From assembly GCF_028736115.1 (NCBI RefSeq), contig NZ_CP117877.1:2108001-2172000 (forward strand): 64,000 bases of DNA, given 5' to 3'. The notes under the pieces are model-generated. The model searched no databases. It saw nothing but the letters and a program-made list of their open reading frames with translations, and was not told the DNA's origin. Source of the stretch: Mucilaginibacter sp. KACC 22063 (GTDB lineage Bacteria; Bacteroidota; Bacteroidia; Sphingobacteriales; Sphingobacteriaceae). The translations under genes and the position numbers were made by a program. Below are positions 55,018 to 64,000 of this stretch, piece after piece. Numbering within the stretch: position 1 is the first letter of the stretch; each line of letters begins with the position of its first letter.

Positions 55018-57315
55018 CTAATTTTGCGCTAATTCATTTGTGTTTCGTGCAGGCGGCTCTGCATTAAGCAGGTGTTTTACAAAAAAGTCCCGCTTCTTTT
55101 TACGTCCGTAAGGGCCACCATCACTATGCCCCATGCCTGGTACAACCAGTAAATCAAACATCTTATTGTTTTTGATCAGGGCATCTGCAAAACGGTAGGT
55201 AGACTCGGGCGGAACATTGGTGTCTGCTTCGCCAACAATCAGCATCAGATCACCCTGCAACTTGCCTGCATTGGTAATGTTTGATTGCTGTTCATAGTGT
55301 GGGCCTACCGGATAGCCCATCCATTGTTCGTTCCACCATTGTTTATCTATGCGGTTATCGTGACATCCGCAGGCCGATACAGCAGCCTTGTAAAATTCAG
55401 GGTGGAACAATAATGCACCGGCAGAATTCTGTCCTCCGGCCGAAGTACCATATACACCTATGCGGCTGATGTCAACCTGCGGATATTTTGCAGCAAGCGC
55501 CTTCATCCATAGTATGCGGTCGGCAAAGCCAGCGTCGGCAAGATTATGCCAGCATACATCATGAAAGGCTTTTGACCGATTAGCAGTGCCCATACCATCA
55601 ATTTGCACTACAATAAAACCTAACTGCGCCATACTTTCCATTTCATTAACGGCATAAAAGCTTTTAGGCACGAATGAGTCTTGCGGACCTGCATAAATGT
55701 TCTCAATTACAGGATAGCTTTTAGCCGGATCCATATTTGCAGGGCGGTAAACCACTCCCCAGATATCCGTTTTACCATCTCTGCCCTTAGCCACAAAAAC
55801 CTCTGGCAGCCTCAGTCCGGTGGCGAGCAGGTTAGTTAAATCTGCCTGTTCCAATTCCATAACAGTTTTTAAATCTGAAGTATTTTTTAACAGGATTTTA
55901 GGTGCCAGGTTAACCTCAGAATAAGTATCGATATAAAATTTTCTATCCGGAGACAACACAACATTGTGATTTCCTTTTTCAGGAGTGAGATCAACAAGGT
56001 TTTTACCGTCGAAGTTGATGCGATAATAGTGTATAAAATATGGATCTTCTCCAGCGTTTTTTCCACTTCCTTTAAACCATATTTGTTTTTTTAAAACATC
56101 CACGCTATCAATATCACGCACCACCCAATTTCCTTTAGTAATCAACTTCTGTTTGCCGCTCAATTCATCTACTAAATAAATATGGCGCCAGCCGTCTTGT
56201 TCTGTGATCCATACTATTTGGTGAGCCTTTGAAACATAATATGTATAAAGCCTTTGCTCATAAATAAAGGTTTTGGTTTTTTCGTCAATAATATTTCGTG
56301 TTTTGCCATTTGTAACATCTACTTCTATAACCCGGAAACGCTGATGCCCGCGGTCTACTTTCTCATAAGTAAAGTAACGAGGGTTGCCATTACGCCAATG
56401 AAGTTTCGGCGCACCGAAAAAATCTATCTTTTCCGAGTCTGTCTTTATCGCACTTTTAGTTTCAATATTAAATAGATATTGCTGATAAGAGGTAAACTCA
56501 TCCCCCGGTTGCTCGTAATCATGAGATTTTAATGCAGCCCGGGTAGTGCCTGGTACTGAACTAAGCAAGTAATAAACAGGCTTTGCTTTTTTTGGATCGA
56601 TAAGATAGCCTACTAAATGTTTATTGTCAGGCGACCATGTTAATTCACCATAAGGCTTCTCCGGGCTGCCATCATTAGTTAATTTAATCTCTGTTGAAGA
56701 ATTTCTTGATTTAATAATAATGTTGCCGCCTTTTATAAGTGCAATCCATTGTTTATCTGGCGATACAGAGTCTGCATTTGCGCCTTCCCAACGTTCATGG
56801 CGCTCTTGCAATGGTTTATCATTATCATATTTTATATGTAAGGTATCTAAGGTACTGGTGCATTGTAGGGTACCTAAATTATATTCGAACCAATTTCCAT
56901 CAGTCTTGAAAATCGCCTGCTTTTTATCAGCACTCAAAAACATATCGTCAATCTTCAGCGTGCTCCCGTTTATGGCCTTACCTGTCATTTTATTGATTTG
57001 TTGGCTTAAAGGTTCGCTTTCGAAAAGCAGGCGTTTATTGCCTTTTTCAGGCTCAACCCATATATAGGCTGCATTTTTATCAGATAATCTTTTACGATAC
57101 CAAAACTGATTTGCGCCTGCTGACCAGTTAGCATTAAGACTGGTGGTTACCGGTATTTTTTTTAAAGCAGAGTCAAGCGCATCAGCCGCCTTATAGTTTT
57201 TAAGTACTTCTGCATGTGTTGGCCAATAGGGTTGAACTTTATGCTGTTGTGAATAGCTAACATTAGCTATTAATACAAGTAAAAGTATTGCAGTGATGTG
57301 CCGGTAATTTCCCAT
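55018..57315 (-). CDS. S9-family (DPP-IV-type) serine peptidase, secreted
   Basis: I start at the ATG at 57315 (765 residues), which gives a clean Sec signal (MGNYRHITAILLLVLIANVS, cut near YSQQ); an ATG 11 codons further up only adds hydrophobic residues. The N-terminal half is a beta-propeller of the DPP-IV type (LTWSPDNKHLVGYLID, VLSPDRKFYIDTYSE). The catalytic domain has Ser625 in YGTSAGG, Asp in GEADTNVPP and His in GMGHSDGG. DPP-IV-type enzymes clip dipeptides from peptides in the periplasm. It is convergent with the permease-peptidase gene and has its own promoter region in the gap above 57348. Confidence 0.92.
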   Translation of the reverse strand: MGNYRHITAILLLVLIANVSYSQQHKVQPYWPTHAEVLKNYKAADALDSALKKIPVTTSLNANWSAGANQFWYRKRLSDKNAAYIWVEPEKGNKRLLFESEPLSQQINKMTGKAINGSTLKIDDMFLSADKKQAIFKTDGNWFEYNLGTLQCTSTLDTLHIKYDNDKPLQERHERWEGANADSVSPDKQWIALIKGGNIIIKSRNSSTEIKLTNDGSPEKPYGELTWSPDNKHLVGYLIDPKKAKPVYYLLSSVPGTTRAALKSHDYEQPGDEFTSYQQYLFNIETKSAIKTDSEKIDFFGAPKLHWRNGNPRYFTYEKVDRGHQRFRVIEVDVTNGKTRNIIDEKTKTFIYEQRLYTYYVSKAHQIVWITEQDGWRHIYLVDELSGKQKLITKGNWVVRDIDSVDVLKKQIWFKGSGKNAGEDPYFIHYYRINFDGKNLVDLTPEKGNHNVVLSPDRKFYIDTYSEVNLAPKILLKNTSDLKTVMELEQADLTNLLATGLRLPEVFVAKGRDGKTDIWGVVYRPANMDPAKSYPVIENIYAGPQDSFVPKSFYAVNEMESMAQLGFIVVQIDGMGTANRSKAFHDVCWHNLADAGFADRILWMKALAAKYPQVDISRIGVYGTSAGGQNSAGALLFHPEFYKAAVSACGCHDNRIDKQWWNEQWMGYPVGPHYEQQSNITNAGKLQGDLMLIVGEADTNVPPESTYRFADALIKNNKMFDLLVVPGMGHSDGGPYGRKKKRDFFVKHLLNAEPPARNTNELAQN

Positions 57316-57628
57316 TGCTTTAAATAAGATTAAAAGTAACAATGGCATGTAAGCTTCTATATTAGTAAATTAACCTATTATAGCAAGCATTTATCAAATC
57401 TTCTGATCATTTTAAGCAATGCTGAAACAGAATCCATAAAAATATTTAATAATTAATGGATTTGCAGGGTTTCGATTGCAGTAGAAGAAACGATATAATT
57501 GAAAAAATTGATCTTAACTTAATGTAGATTTAAATATTGACTGAGTAAGCCCTTGTTGATTAAATCACAAGATATCCTTCTGCTTCATAATCTTAGATTA
57601 GCTGACCGATGCATGCAGCATCAGATGA

Positions 57629-57718
57629 TTAATCTTTTCGCTTTGTTCGGCGGTAAATTAAATAAGCGCCAATGGCAAGTATAAGTGCTACAATAGGGGT
57701 AGTAAAAAGAATTGACAT
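57629..57718 (-). CDS. Possible 29-residue single-span membrane peptide
   Basis: The minus-strand frame from ATG 57718 to TAA 57629 encodes MSILFTTPIVALILAIGAYL, then a basic tail YRRTKRKD. One membrane span with a positive C-terminus is the usual build of small bacterial membrane peptides. A TAcTTTTa-like box lies a few bases upstream on the same strand. It sits alone in the 496-base gap between the S9 peptidase and the PEBP gene; I see nothing else in that gap. Coding is plausible, not proven. Confidence 0.4.
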   Translation of the reverse strand: MSILFTTPIVALILAIGAYLIYRRTKRKD

Positions 57719-57844
57719 GGTAAAAGTATTAAGTGCATTTAAAGTAACAGCTTATCATATTTCAGGTTTTAATTATATCAATTTAATGTTTAACCATAAC
57801 AAACAATTATTGATTTACATACTTTGATTAATAAAATATACCCC

Positions 57845-58291
57845 ATGAAATTGACCAGTGATTTTGCAGCCGGACAAAAATTTCCAGAGAAGTATACCTG
57901 CGACGGAGAAAACATTTCACCTCCGCTAACTTTTGACGAAGTACCACAAGAGGCAAAAAGCCTTCTCCTGGTTTTAAGGGATAATCAAAGCGAAGATAAT
58001 TTTAGGATACACTGGCTGGTTTTTAACATTCCGCCACAAACCAAATGGGTAGAAGAAGGCACAGCTCCCAAAGGCGCAACAGAGGGTCTATGTACAAATA
58101 ATACCTTAGGTTACGAAGGCCCCTGCCCCAAGTATTATGGCGGTGTAAGTAACTATACATTCGATTTGTATGCATTAGATATAGTATTAGATGTTCCGCA
58201 TACAACTGGTTACGCCGATATAAATAAGTTAATAGAAAGGCATGTCATAGAGAAAGTATCCCTGAATTTTCATTACAATAACTTACCGTAA
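57845..58291 (+). CDS. YbhB/YbcL-type PEBP (Raf kinase inhibitor-like) protein
   Basis: The protein has 148 residues from the ATG at 57845; an ATG seven codons upstream is less likely because the family begins with the strand LTSDFAAGQKFP. Signatures are CDGENISPPLTFDEVP, IHWLVFNIPP, YEGPCPKYYGG and YTFDLYALD, which together form the anion-binding pocket. It is a soluble, cytoplasmic single-domain protein. Bacterial members have no agreed role. The next gene lies about 90 bases downstream. Confidence 0.92.
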   Translation: MKLTSDFAAGQKFPEKYTCDGENISPPLTFDEVPQEAKSLLLVLRDNQSEDNFRIHWLVFNIPPQTKWVEEGTAPKGATEGLCTNNTLGYEGPCPKYYGGVSNYTFDLYALDIVLDVPHTTGYADINKLIERHVIEKVSLNFHYNNLP

Positions 58292-58382
58292 TAACACTTA
58301 TCCATTAGGGCAATAATATTTTTTAAGGTTTGTTGTTAAATTGACAATTGCTTATAATTGTGTTAAGGCATTAAGCAGTGTA

Positions 58383-58751
58383 ATGATCAGGAGTAAAACC
58401 TTTAAATATTTTATTCTTTCGTTTGTAGCGATATTCGTAATTGTAAAATTTACGCAATACGTATATCCGTCTGCTGCTATAATTTCAAAAATTACACACC
58501 TTTCTGAGAATAGGGCCGCTGGTGAAATCGGCAAAATACCTTATTCATACACCCGGCAAATAGAAAAATCATTTGAAGAGCGGCTTTCTGCTCAGCATGT
58601 TCCCCATGTGCAATTTTCAGGGTTGATTTTCTTTTGTATGGCAGCAGCTGCATTGTTGTTATCATGCTTTTTTGCCCGATTAAAAAGTTTCGTATTCATT
58701 TCAGATCAAAAGCAAAGCTGTTATTTAAGGCTTTGTGTGCTCCGGATCTGA
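58383..58751 (+). CDS. Small membrane protein of unknown function
   Basis: From the ATG at 58383 the product has 122 residues with spans at about 9-27 and 80-98, a hydrophilic loop of about 50 residues between them and a basic Cys-containing tail. An ATG 14 codons further up is possible. No family was recognised. The loop holds KSFEERLSAQHVPHV, which looks like a folded segment. It stands between the PEBP gene and the TPR gene, with no operon link visible. Confidence 0.5.
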   Translation: MIRSKTFKYFILSFVAIFVIVKFTQYVYPSAAIISKITHLSENRAAGEIGKIPYSYTRQIEKSFEERLSAQHVPHVQFSGLIFFCMAAAALLLSCFFARLKSFVFISDQKQSCYLRLCVLRI

Positions 58752-58859
58752 TATCATCTTTCCCCAATATTCTATTTCTGCAATTATCTCATTAGCCTCA
58801 AAGGTTGATTGAACTCATATATTGCTATCGTTCCAATTTTATTTATTACTTAATTAATT

Positions 58860-60563
58860 ATGAAGATTGTTTCCCAAACAAGTGTCCTGACACTTGGTGC
58901 AGTCGCCATGACTACCATCGCATCTGCACAAAAATTAACTGATGCACAGAAAGCCATCCAGGCAGAGCAGTATCAAAAAGCTAAAACCATGCTTAAATCA
59001 ATGACCGCTGCTGATCCGGGTAAGGATGAAAATTATTTTTACCTGGGCTGGGTTTATTTATTGCAAGACTATCCCGATTCTGCCAAGGCAGTATTTACTA
59101 AAGGTATAACGGCAAATAATAAGTCGGCTTTAAATTATGTTGGTTTAGGCCAGATTGCCAGGTCAGAGAATAACAATTCTGCGGCTATGCAAAACTTTGA
59201 TCAGGCAGCAACTTATGCAGGCAAATCCGACCAGCCATACATTTATACAGCCAAAGCCTATTTAATGAAACCAAGCCCTAATGTGGATATGGCTTTATCA
59301 ACATTAGAAAAAGCAGCAAAGTGGGGTGCTAAGGATGCTGAATATTATATCACGTTAGGTGATGCATATCATGCCAAACTTGATAACACAAAGGCATACG
59401 GTAGTTATTCTACGGCACAAAACTTAGATCCCAAATCGCCGGAGATTGATGTTGCCATAGGTTCGTTATGGAAACAGGCTAATAATTTTGAAGGTGCTAT
59501 TGAAGAATTAAATAAGGCAATTGCTCTTGATCCTAATTATGGGCCAGCTTATCGTGAACTTGCTGAAACAAGCTTAAGATGGGCGCAGTCTGATCCTAAA
59601 GTAGCATCAGAAAAAGTAAAGCAAGGGGCTGCTTTCTACAAAAAATACCTTGACCTTACCGACCGTTCCCCGGAATCACAAATGCGATATGCCGACTTTT
59701 TAATTGAATCAGGCGACTACAAAACACTTGAACAGGTTGCCAATGAATTGGCAAAATCTGACAAAAGTAACCTTCGGATATATCGCTATCTGGGTTATGC
59801 TGCGTATGAAAACAAAAACTATCCGGCAGGACTGGAAGCCATTAATAAGTTCATTACAGAAGCTGCACCAAAAAGAATAATTGCCCGTGATTATTTATAT
59901 CTCGGACGCCTTCAATTTAAGAATAATCAGGACTCGCTTGGCATATTGAATTTAACAAAAGCAGCTGAAATGGATAGTACAATGGCTGATGCTTATGCAG
60001 AGATTGGCACTATGCTATATGGTCAGAAGAAGTACGCGGCAGCAGGCGACGCTTATGAAAAATATATTGCCAAATCGCATCATGGTAAGCTTAATGATTA
60101 TTTTCGTGTGGGTATGAGTTACTATTATGGTTACAGTGATCAGTATTTTGATTATTTGAACAAAAAAACAACCGTGCCGCCAGACTCTTCATTACTTGCA
60201 AAAGGGGATTCTGCTTTTAGTTATGTGCAACAAAAAACAGCATCAAGGCCGGTAGCAGACGTTTTCTTATATCGGGCACGTTTAAATGATTTAAAAGAAA
60301 ATGACCGCAGTAATATGAAAGCTTATGCTAAGCCTTTCTATGAGCAGTTTGTAGCACTTAAGGGCAATACCAATCCAACTGATGAACGTACTAAAAAAAA
60401 CCTTGGTGAGGCTTATGCTTATTTAGGTACGTATAATGAGTTGATTGCCAAAGACGATAGCAAAGCTGAAGAGGATTTTCAAAAGGCACTTGCAGCATCT
60501 CCGGACAATAGGGAGGCTAAAGCATATTTTGCCCGTAAAGAGAATAAAACAGCAAAAAAATAA
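58860..60563 (+). CDS. Periplasmic TPR-repeat protein
   Basis: The 567-residue protein has a signal peptide ending at TIASAQ (about residue 23) and about a dozen TPR units from residue 27 to the end (for example YQKAKTMLKSMTAADPG, AIEELNKAIALDPNYGPAY and AEEDFQKALAASPDNREAK). No other domain is present. Such proteins act as scaffolds in the periplasm; this type is frequent in Sphingobacteriaceae. A strong terminator directly behind shows that it ends its transcript, and its own promoter should lie within 58752-58859. Confidence 0.85.
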   Translation: MKIVSQTSVLTLGAVAMTTIASAQKLTDAQKAIQAEQYQKAKTMLKSMTAADPGKDENYFYLGWVYLLQDYPDSAKAVFTKGITANNKSALNYVGLGQIARSENNNSAAMQNFDQAATYAGKSDQPYIYTAKAYLMKPSPNVDMALSTLEKAAKWGAKDAEYYITLGDAYHAKLDNTKAYGSYSTAQNLDPKSPEIDVAIGSLWKQANNFEGAIEELNKAIALDPNYGPAYRELAETSLRWAQSDPKVASEKVKQGAAFYKKYLDLTDRSPESQMRYADFLIESGDYKTLEQVANELAKSDKSNLRIYRYLGYAAYENKNYPAGLEAINKFITEAAPKRIIARDYLYLGRLQFKNNQDSLGILNLTKAAEMDSTMADAYAEIGTMLYGQKKYAAAGDAYEKYIAKSHHGKLNDYFRVGMSYYYGYSDQYFDYLNKKTTVPPDSSLLAKGDSAFSYVQQKTASRPVADVFLYRARLNDLKENDRSNMKAYAKPFYEQFVALKGNTNPTDERTKKNLGEAYAYLGTYNELIAKDDSKAEEDFQKALAASPDNREAKAYFARKENKTAKK

Positions 60564-60581
60564 TTATCATTTTATGATGCT

Positions 60582-60614
60582 GCCGGGCAGGGTAATGACC
60601 TGCCCGGCTTTTTT
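60582..60614 (+). terminator. Strong rho-independent terminator
   Basis: GCCGGGCAGG and CCTGCCCGGC pair perfectly over 10 bases with a seven-base loop and are followed by six T. It starts 18 bases behind the TPR gene. Confidence 0.92.
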
Positions 60615-60680
60615 GCAAAAAATAAATGTGTTATAATGCGATTCCTCCCCAACTCTAATAATTGTAAAGCGACTTATTTC

Positions 60681-61565
60681 TTACTGTGGACGATTTGAAT
60701 AAATCTGTTGCTTATAAGCTCGTGGGCAAAGCCCTGTGATCTGCTTAAAGTTTCTCGAAAAATGGGAAAGGCTTTCAAAGCCGGTTTGTTCAGCAATTTC
60801 AGAATAAGTCATTGGGCTGGTTACAACCAGGTATTGTGCCCTTTCTATTCTCTTTTCATTAATATAAGCTAAAGGGCGTATGCCGGTAAACTCCTGAAAC
60901 AGGCGGGAAAAGTATTCGGGGTTAAGATTGGCGCGCTCTGCCAGTAACGAAACTGAAAGAGGTAAATGTAAGCTTACGGAAATATAACTGATGGAATCCA
61001 AAATTTTAACTGGTATATAACGCACCTCCTTTTGTTTGAAAACCTCTGCCGTAGCAAACCGCGCTACCAGCTGAAGCAGCAGGCCCTGGGTTTCCAAAAA
61101 ATCAGCCATATTCTGCTGGTTGTTTAAATCCTGATACTCTTTATAGAAAACATTTTTTTCGTATATTCTTGGATTATCAGACCGGTTGATACCTCTACCC
61201 GGATTAATAGTCACCAGTCGCTTGAAATTTATAACATCTATTTCATTAGCTTTTACTTTAAACAGCGACCTGTTATTGGCAAACATTGAAATACCGTCTG
61301 ATGATTCTTCAAAAAACTGTACAAAAAATTGGCTCAGATAACTTTGGCAGGTCAGATTACACAAGGTGAAACTTGGTATAATGTATAAATAACCGGCTTC
61401 TAATTTCAGTGCCGTTTCCATATTAGATATTTCGCCTTCCCCTTCATCAATATAATATATGCGATGATAAGGGCTGATCACATTCTTATAATTCCAGCGC
61501 CTGTCAAGTTTTACATGATCTGTATTTAATAAGGAAAATGTGTGGCGTAATACTCGTTTTATCAT
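60681..61565 (-). CDS. AraC-family transcriptional regulator
   Basis: The protein has 294 residues: an N-terminal cupin-like sensing part (YYIDEGEGEISNMET and LEAGYLYIIPSF) and a C-terminal double helix-turn-helix (LPLSVSLLAERANLNPEYFSRLFQ by position about 205-228, and MTYSEIAEQTGFESLSHFSRNFKQITG by position about 255-281). The arrangement is typical of sugar-responsive regulators. It is divergent from the second SusC receptor, 494 bases away, and likely controls that locus. Confidence 0.92.
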   Translation of the reverse strand: MIKRVLRHTFSLLNTDHVKLDRRWNYKNVISPYHRIYYIDEGEGEISNMETALKLEAGYLYIIPSFTLCNLTCQSYLSQFFVQFFEESSDGISMFANNRSLFKVKANEIDVINFKRLVTINPGRGINRSDNPRIYEKNVFYKEYQDLNNQQNMADFLETQGLLLQLVARFATAEVFKQKEVRYIPVKILDSISYISVSLHLPLSVSLLAERANLNPEYFSRLFQEFTGIRPLAYINEKRIERAQYLVVTSPMTYSEIAEQTGFESLSHFSRNFKQITGLCPRAYKQQIYSNRPQ

Positions 61566-62059
61566 CTTAAAATATTTTCGATTAAGATAAAAATATCACA
61601 AAATATCTGTTTTGTTAAAAATAAAGTTGGATTTGGATAAATCTATCGGGTATCTACACAATAGATTTGATCTGTATAACGCTTTTAAAGCCAACTGCTT
61701 TACTAAGCTTTATCTGATAACCAATTGTAATTTTTCATAAACTCATGTAAAGCTTGTAGCTACGCATAATAATTAGTGTGCGGATGGTATTATGTGCAGG
61801 CTTAACCAAAGTTTTGGGAAAACAGATATCAATAAATACAAATGCCAGGTATCAATGAGAAGGATACTTAGTGGCAAAATCCTAATTAACCAATTATTAA
61901 GAAGACCTAAAATTAAAAACCATGAGAAATTAAACACAACTATTTCAAGTAAAAAGGGCTAAAAACACTTTTTCAATGCTCTGTTCATCCATTTAACATC
62001 CTTAAAAAGGGTGAAGTGGGATCTATTGTCTAAAAATTACGATAAAACAACCCTAATTT
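61566..62059. other. Divergent regulatory gap between araC-type and susC-type genes
   Basis: No gene could be supported in these 494 bases. It is AT-rich and has the right place for the promoters of both genes and the AraC binding sites, but I found no clear TAnnTTTG box or direct repeat that I would name. Confidence 0.4.
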
Positions 62060-64000
62060 ATGAATAGTAATTTACCAATCTATAAAAGCTGGAGTAAGTT
62101 TTTCATGATGACTTGTAGTGTGCCATTGCTATTACATGCTACAATAACACCAGCCATCGCGGCATCGGGAAACAATTCAGCTGCAAACATAAAATTTAAC
62201 AAACTCAATCATCAGTCAAAAAATAATGCGGCTGTTGTCATTACCGGAAAGGTTACCGATGCAAATGGCCTTGGTTTGCCCGGGGTAACTATAAAAATTA
62301 AAAATGGCACAACAGGCGCTGTTACTGATAATCAGGGAAATTATTCGATCAATGCTGCGGATTATAATGTAACCCTGGTATTTTCCTATATGGGCTACGC
62401 CAGCCGCGAAGTACAGGCAAATGGTGAAAAAGTAGTTAATATACAACTTAAGGAAGAAAACCGGGCGCTCAACGAAGTAGTAGTTGTGGGTTATGGTACA
62501 CAGAAAAAGGTTAACCTTACCGGGTCCGTAGCCACTGTAACATCAGATCAATTGGATAACAGGCCAATCACACAAACTTCGCAGGCGCTTGCAGGTTTGG
62601 CTTCCGGTGTACAAATTCAGCAGGGGGGGAGCCAGCCTGGTGGCGGTGGCGCCAGCGTTACTGTACGTGGTATTGGTACGTTTAACTCGGGCAGAAGCCC
62701 CTTGGTATTAATTGATGGTATAGCCGGCTCAATTGACGATGTTGCTCCTGATAATATCGGCAGTATTTCGGTGCTTAAAGATGCTGCTTCTGCTTCCATA
62801 TACGGTAGCCGTGCTGCCAATGGCGTTATTTTAATCCAAACAAAGCGCGGTAAAGCCGGAGCCAATCAAATTGCTTATAATAATTACGTAGGCTGGCAAA
62901 AAGTTACCGAGTTGCCGCAATTTGTAAATTCAGCCACCTATGCACAGCTTACCGGTGCAACGCCGGATGTGGTAGCCAAATATGCAAGCGGTACAGATCC
63001 GGATAATTATCCGAATGTATATCATCTTAAGGACCTGTTAAACTCAGGTTCAGGTTTTCAGCAATATCATAATGTGAGTTTTTCAGGTGGAACGGATAAA
63101 AACACCTACCTGTTTTCTACCACCTATCGTAATGATAATGGTATTACTGCACGCACTAATAATAAGCGATACGATATCCTTGCCAACATAGATAGCAAAT
63201 TGACAGATAAGCTAACTATGAAAACCAGTATTACGGGTTTCAATCAAATTCAAAATCAACCTCAATCCAGCTATGGCGGTATCACTAACATTATTGGTTT
63301 TGCCGTTCGTGAACCCAACATTTACGCCGGGCGTAAATCCGACGGAACTTACGGGCACCAGGATAATTATTCGCCCGAGGCCTGGCTGGACGCCCCCGGT
63401 TTTAACAATTTCAGGGCAAAAAACTTTTATGGTAATACCATGCTAACCTGGAATATACTTCAGGGGCTATCTTTAAGCGGTACCGCCGGTTATCATTATT
63501 ATACGGGTGTAAATACTACCTATGTGCCTGATATTTATTTAGACAAAAACACCTACGTTGGACCAAATAACTTAAACGAGTCATTTTATGATGGGCATGA
63601 GGTTACTTTAAATGCGCTTGCCAAATACGTAAAATCAATTAAGTCGCACAATTTTACGCTACTCTTAGGTTATTCTCAGGAAGAGCACCGTGACGATTCA
63701 TTTTCTGCCTATCGTGATAAATTTCCTAACAACCTCTTATATCAGTTAAATGCCGGAGCTACTACAAACATGCAAAACAGCGGGTCTGCAAATGAGTATG
63801 CTTTCCAGTCTTACTTTGGTCGTTTAAACTATGATTACAAAGGAAAATACCTTTTAGAACTGGATGCACGCGAAGACGGTGTTTCACGATTTGCACCAGG
63901 CCATCGGTTCGGCTTTTTCCCGGGTGCATCAGCAGGATGGCGTATTTCGGAAGAGCCGTTCTTTAAAGATGCAGTTAAATGGGTAGATGAATTGAAACTT
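62060..64000 (+). CDS. SusC/RagA TonB-dependent receptor, 5' part (647 residues visible)
   Basis: The frame opens at ATG 62060 and runs off the window. A signal peptide covers residues about 1-35. Unlike the receptor at 35.6 kb it has no STN domain: after a short polar linker comes the carboxypeptidase-like regulatory domain (ITGKVTDANGLGLPGVTIKI), then LNEVVVVGYGTQKKVNLTGS and the plug with VLKDAASASIYGSRAANGVIL. The beta-barrel begins around residue 270. Without STN it should not signal through FecR, which fits control by the divergent AraC regulator. A SusD partner is expected just outside the window. Confidence 0.93.
   Translation, partial: MNSNLPIYKSWSKFFMMTCSVPLLLHATITPAIAASGNNSAANIKFNKLNHQSKNNAAVVITGKVTDANGLGLPGVTIKIKNGTTGAVTDNQGNYSINAADYNVTLVFSYMGYASREVQANGEKVVNIQLKEENRALNEVVVVGYGTQKKVNLTGSVATVTSDQLDNRPITQTSQALAGLASGVQIQQGGSQPGGGGASVTVRGIGTFNSGRSPLVLIDGIAGSIDDVAPDNIGSISVLKDAASASIYGSRAANGVILIQTKRGKAGANQIAYNNYVGWQKVTELPQFVNSATYAQLTGATPDVVAKYASGTDPDNYPNVYHLKDLLNSGSGFQQYHNVSFSGGTDKNTYLFSTTYRNDNGITARTNNKRYDILANIDSKLTDKLTMKTSITGFNQIQNQPQSSYGGITNIIGFAVREPNIYAGRKSDGTYGHQDNYSPEAWLDAPGFNNFRAKNFYGNTMLTWNILQGLSLSGTAGYHYYTGVNTTYVPDIYLDKNTYVGPNNLNESFYDGHEVTLNALAKYVKSIKSHNFTLLLGYSQEEHRDDSFSAYRDKFPNNLLYQLNAGATTNMQNSGSANEYAFQSYFGRLNYDYKGKYLLELDAREDGVSRFAPGHRFGFFPGASAGWRISEEPFFKDAVKWVDELKL

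Noticed and set aside
1..64000. CRISPR arrays, tRNA or rRNA genes, insertion sequences
   Set aside because: No regularly spaced repeats, no cloverleaf-like segments and no transposase frames were seen by eye; a covariance-model scan could not be run.

Overview
The window reads as Bacteroidota, most likely the Sphingobacteriaceae (Mucilaginibacter/Pedobacter type). The evidence is two SusC/RagA receptors, one SusD, an ECF sigma/FecR pair, LytTR and HxlR regulators, GH127 and GH31 enzymes, starts without Shine-Dalgarno sequences, and one TAnnTTTG-type promoter. The genus is inferred from gene content and style, not from a marker gene. I saw no rRNA, tRNA, CRISPR array or intact insertion sequence.

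Region 1 (1-25.7 kb) is the unusual part. Eight plus-strand genes are packed end to end: the tail of a class-3-lipase-like protein with Asp in place of the nucleophile Ser; a 3178-residue giant with a DUF6603-like domain; three proteins of 496, 322 and 1327 residues that I cannot assign; a 473-residue Ig-like protein; a 2351-residue FAAL-KS-AT-KR-ACP-TE polyketide synthase; and an aspartyl/asparaginyl beta-hydroxylase-like dioxygenase. Gaps are 5-63 bases, so it looks like one operon whose 5' end lies outside the window. None of the complete proteins shows a signal peptide. The likely theme is a modified fatty acyl/polyketide product made alongside very large beta-rich hydrophobic proteins; the function is unknown. 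The operon ends at a stretch holding a broken histidine-kinase remnant.

Region 2 (26.3-33.3 kb) holds a minus-strand operon of a haem-binding/cytochrome P460 protein, a lipoprotein and a LytS/LytTR-type two-component system. It is followed by an HxlR regulator divergent from an SDR oxidoreductase, a Tat-type polysaccharide deacetylase, an NmrA-like reductase and a frameshifted YeiH-type transporter remnant.

Region 3 (33.7-49.6 kb) is a polysaccharide utilisation locus: ECF sigma, FecR anti-sigma, SusC with an STN domain, SusD, then a tightly coupled cassette (SGNH hydrolase-TPR, SxtJ-like, DUF5989-like, carbamoyltransferase) that runs directly into GH127 and GH31 glycosidases.

Region 4 (49.9-64 kb) holds a DUF2975/Xre pair behind a strong inverted repeat, an ABC ATPase with a permease-M1 peptidase fusion, an S9 (DPP-IV type) peptidase on the minus strand, a possible 29-residue membrane peptide, a PEBP/YbhB protein, a small membrane protein, a periplasmic TPR protein, an AraC regulator and, divergent from it, the first 647 residues of a second SusC receptor cut by the window edge.
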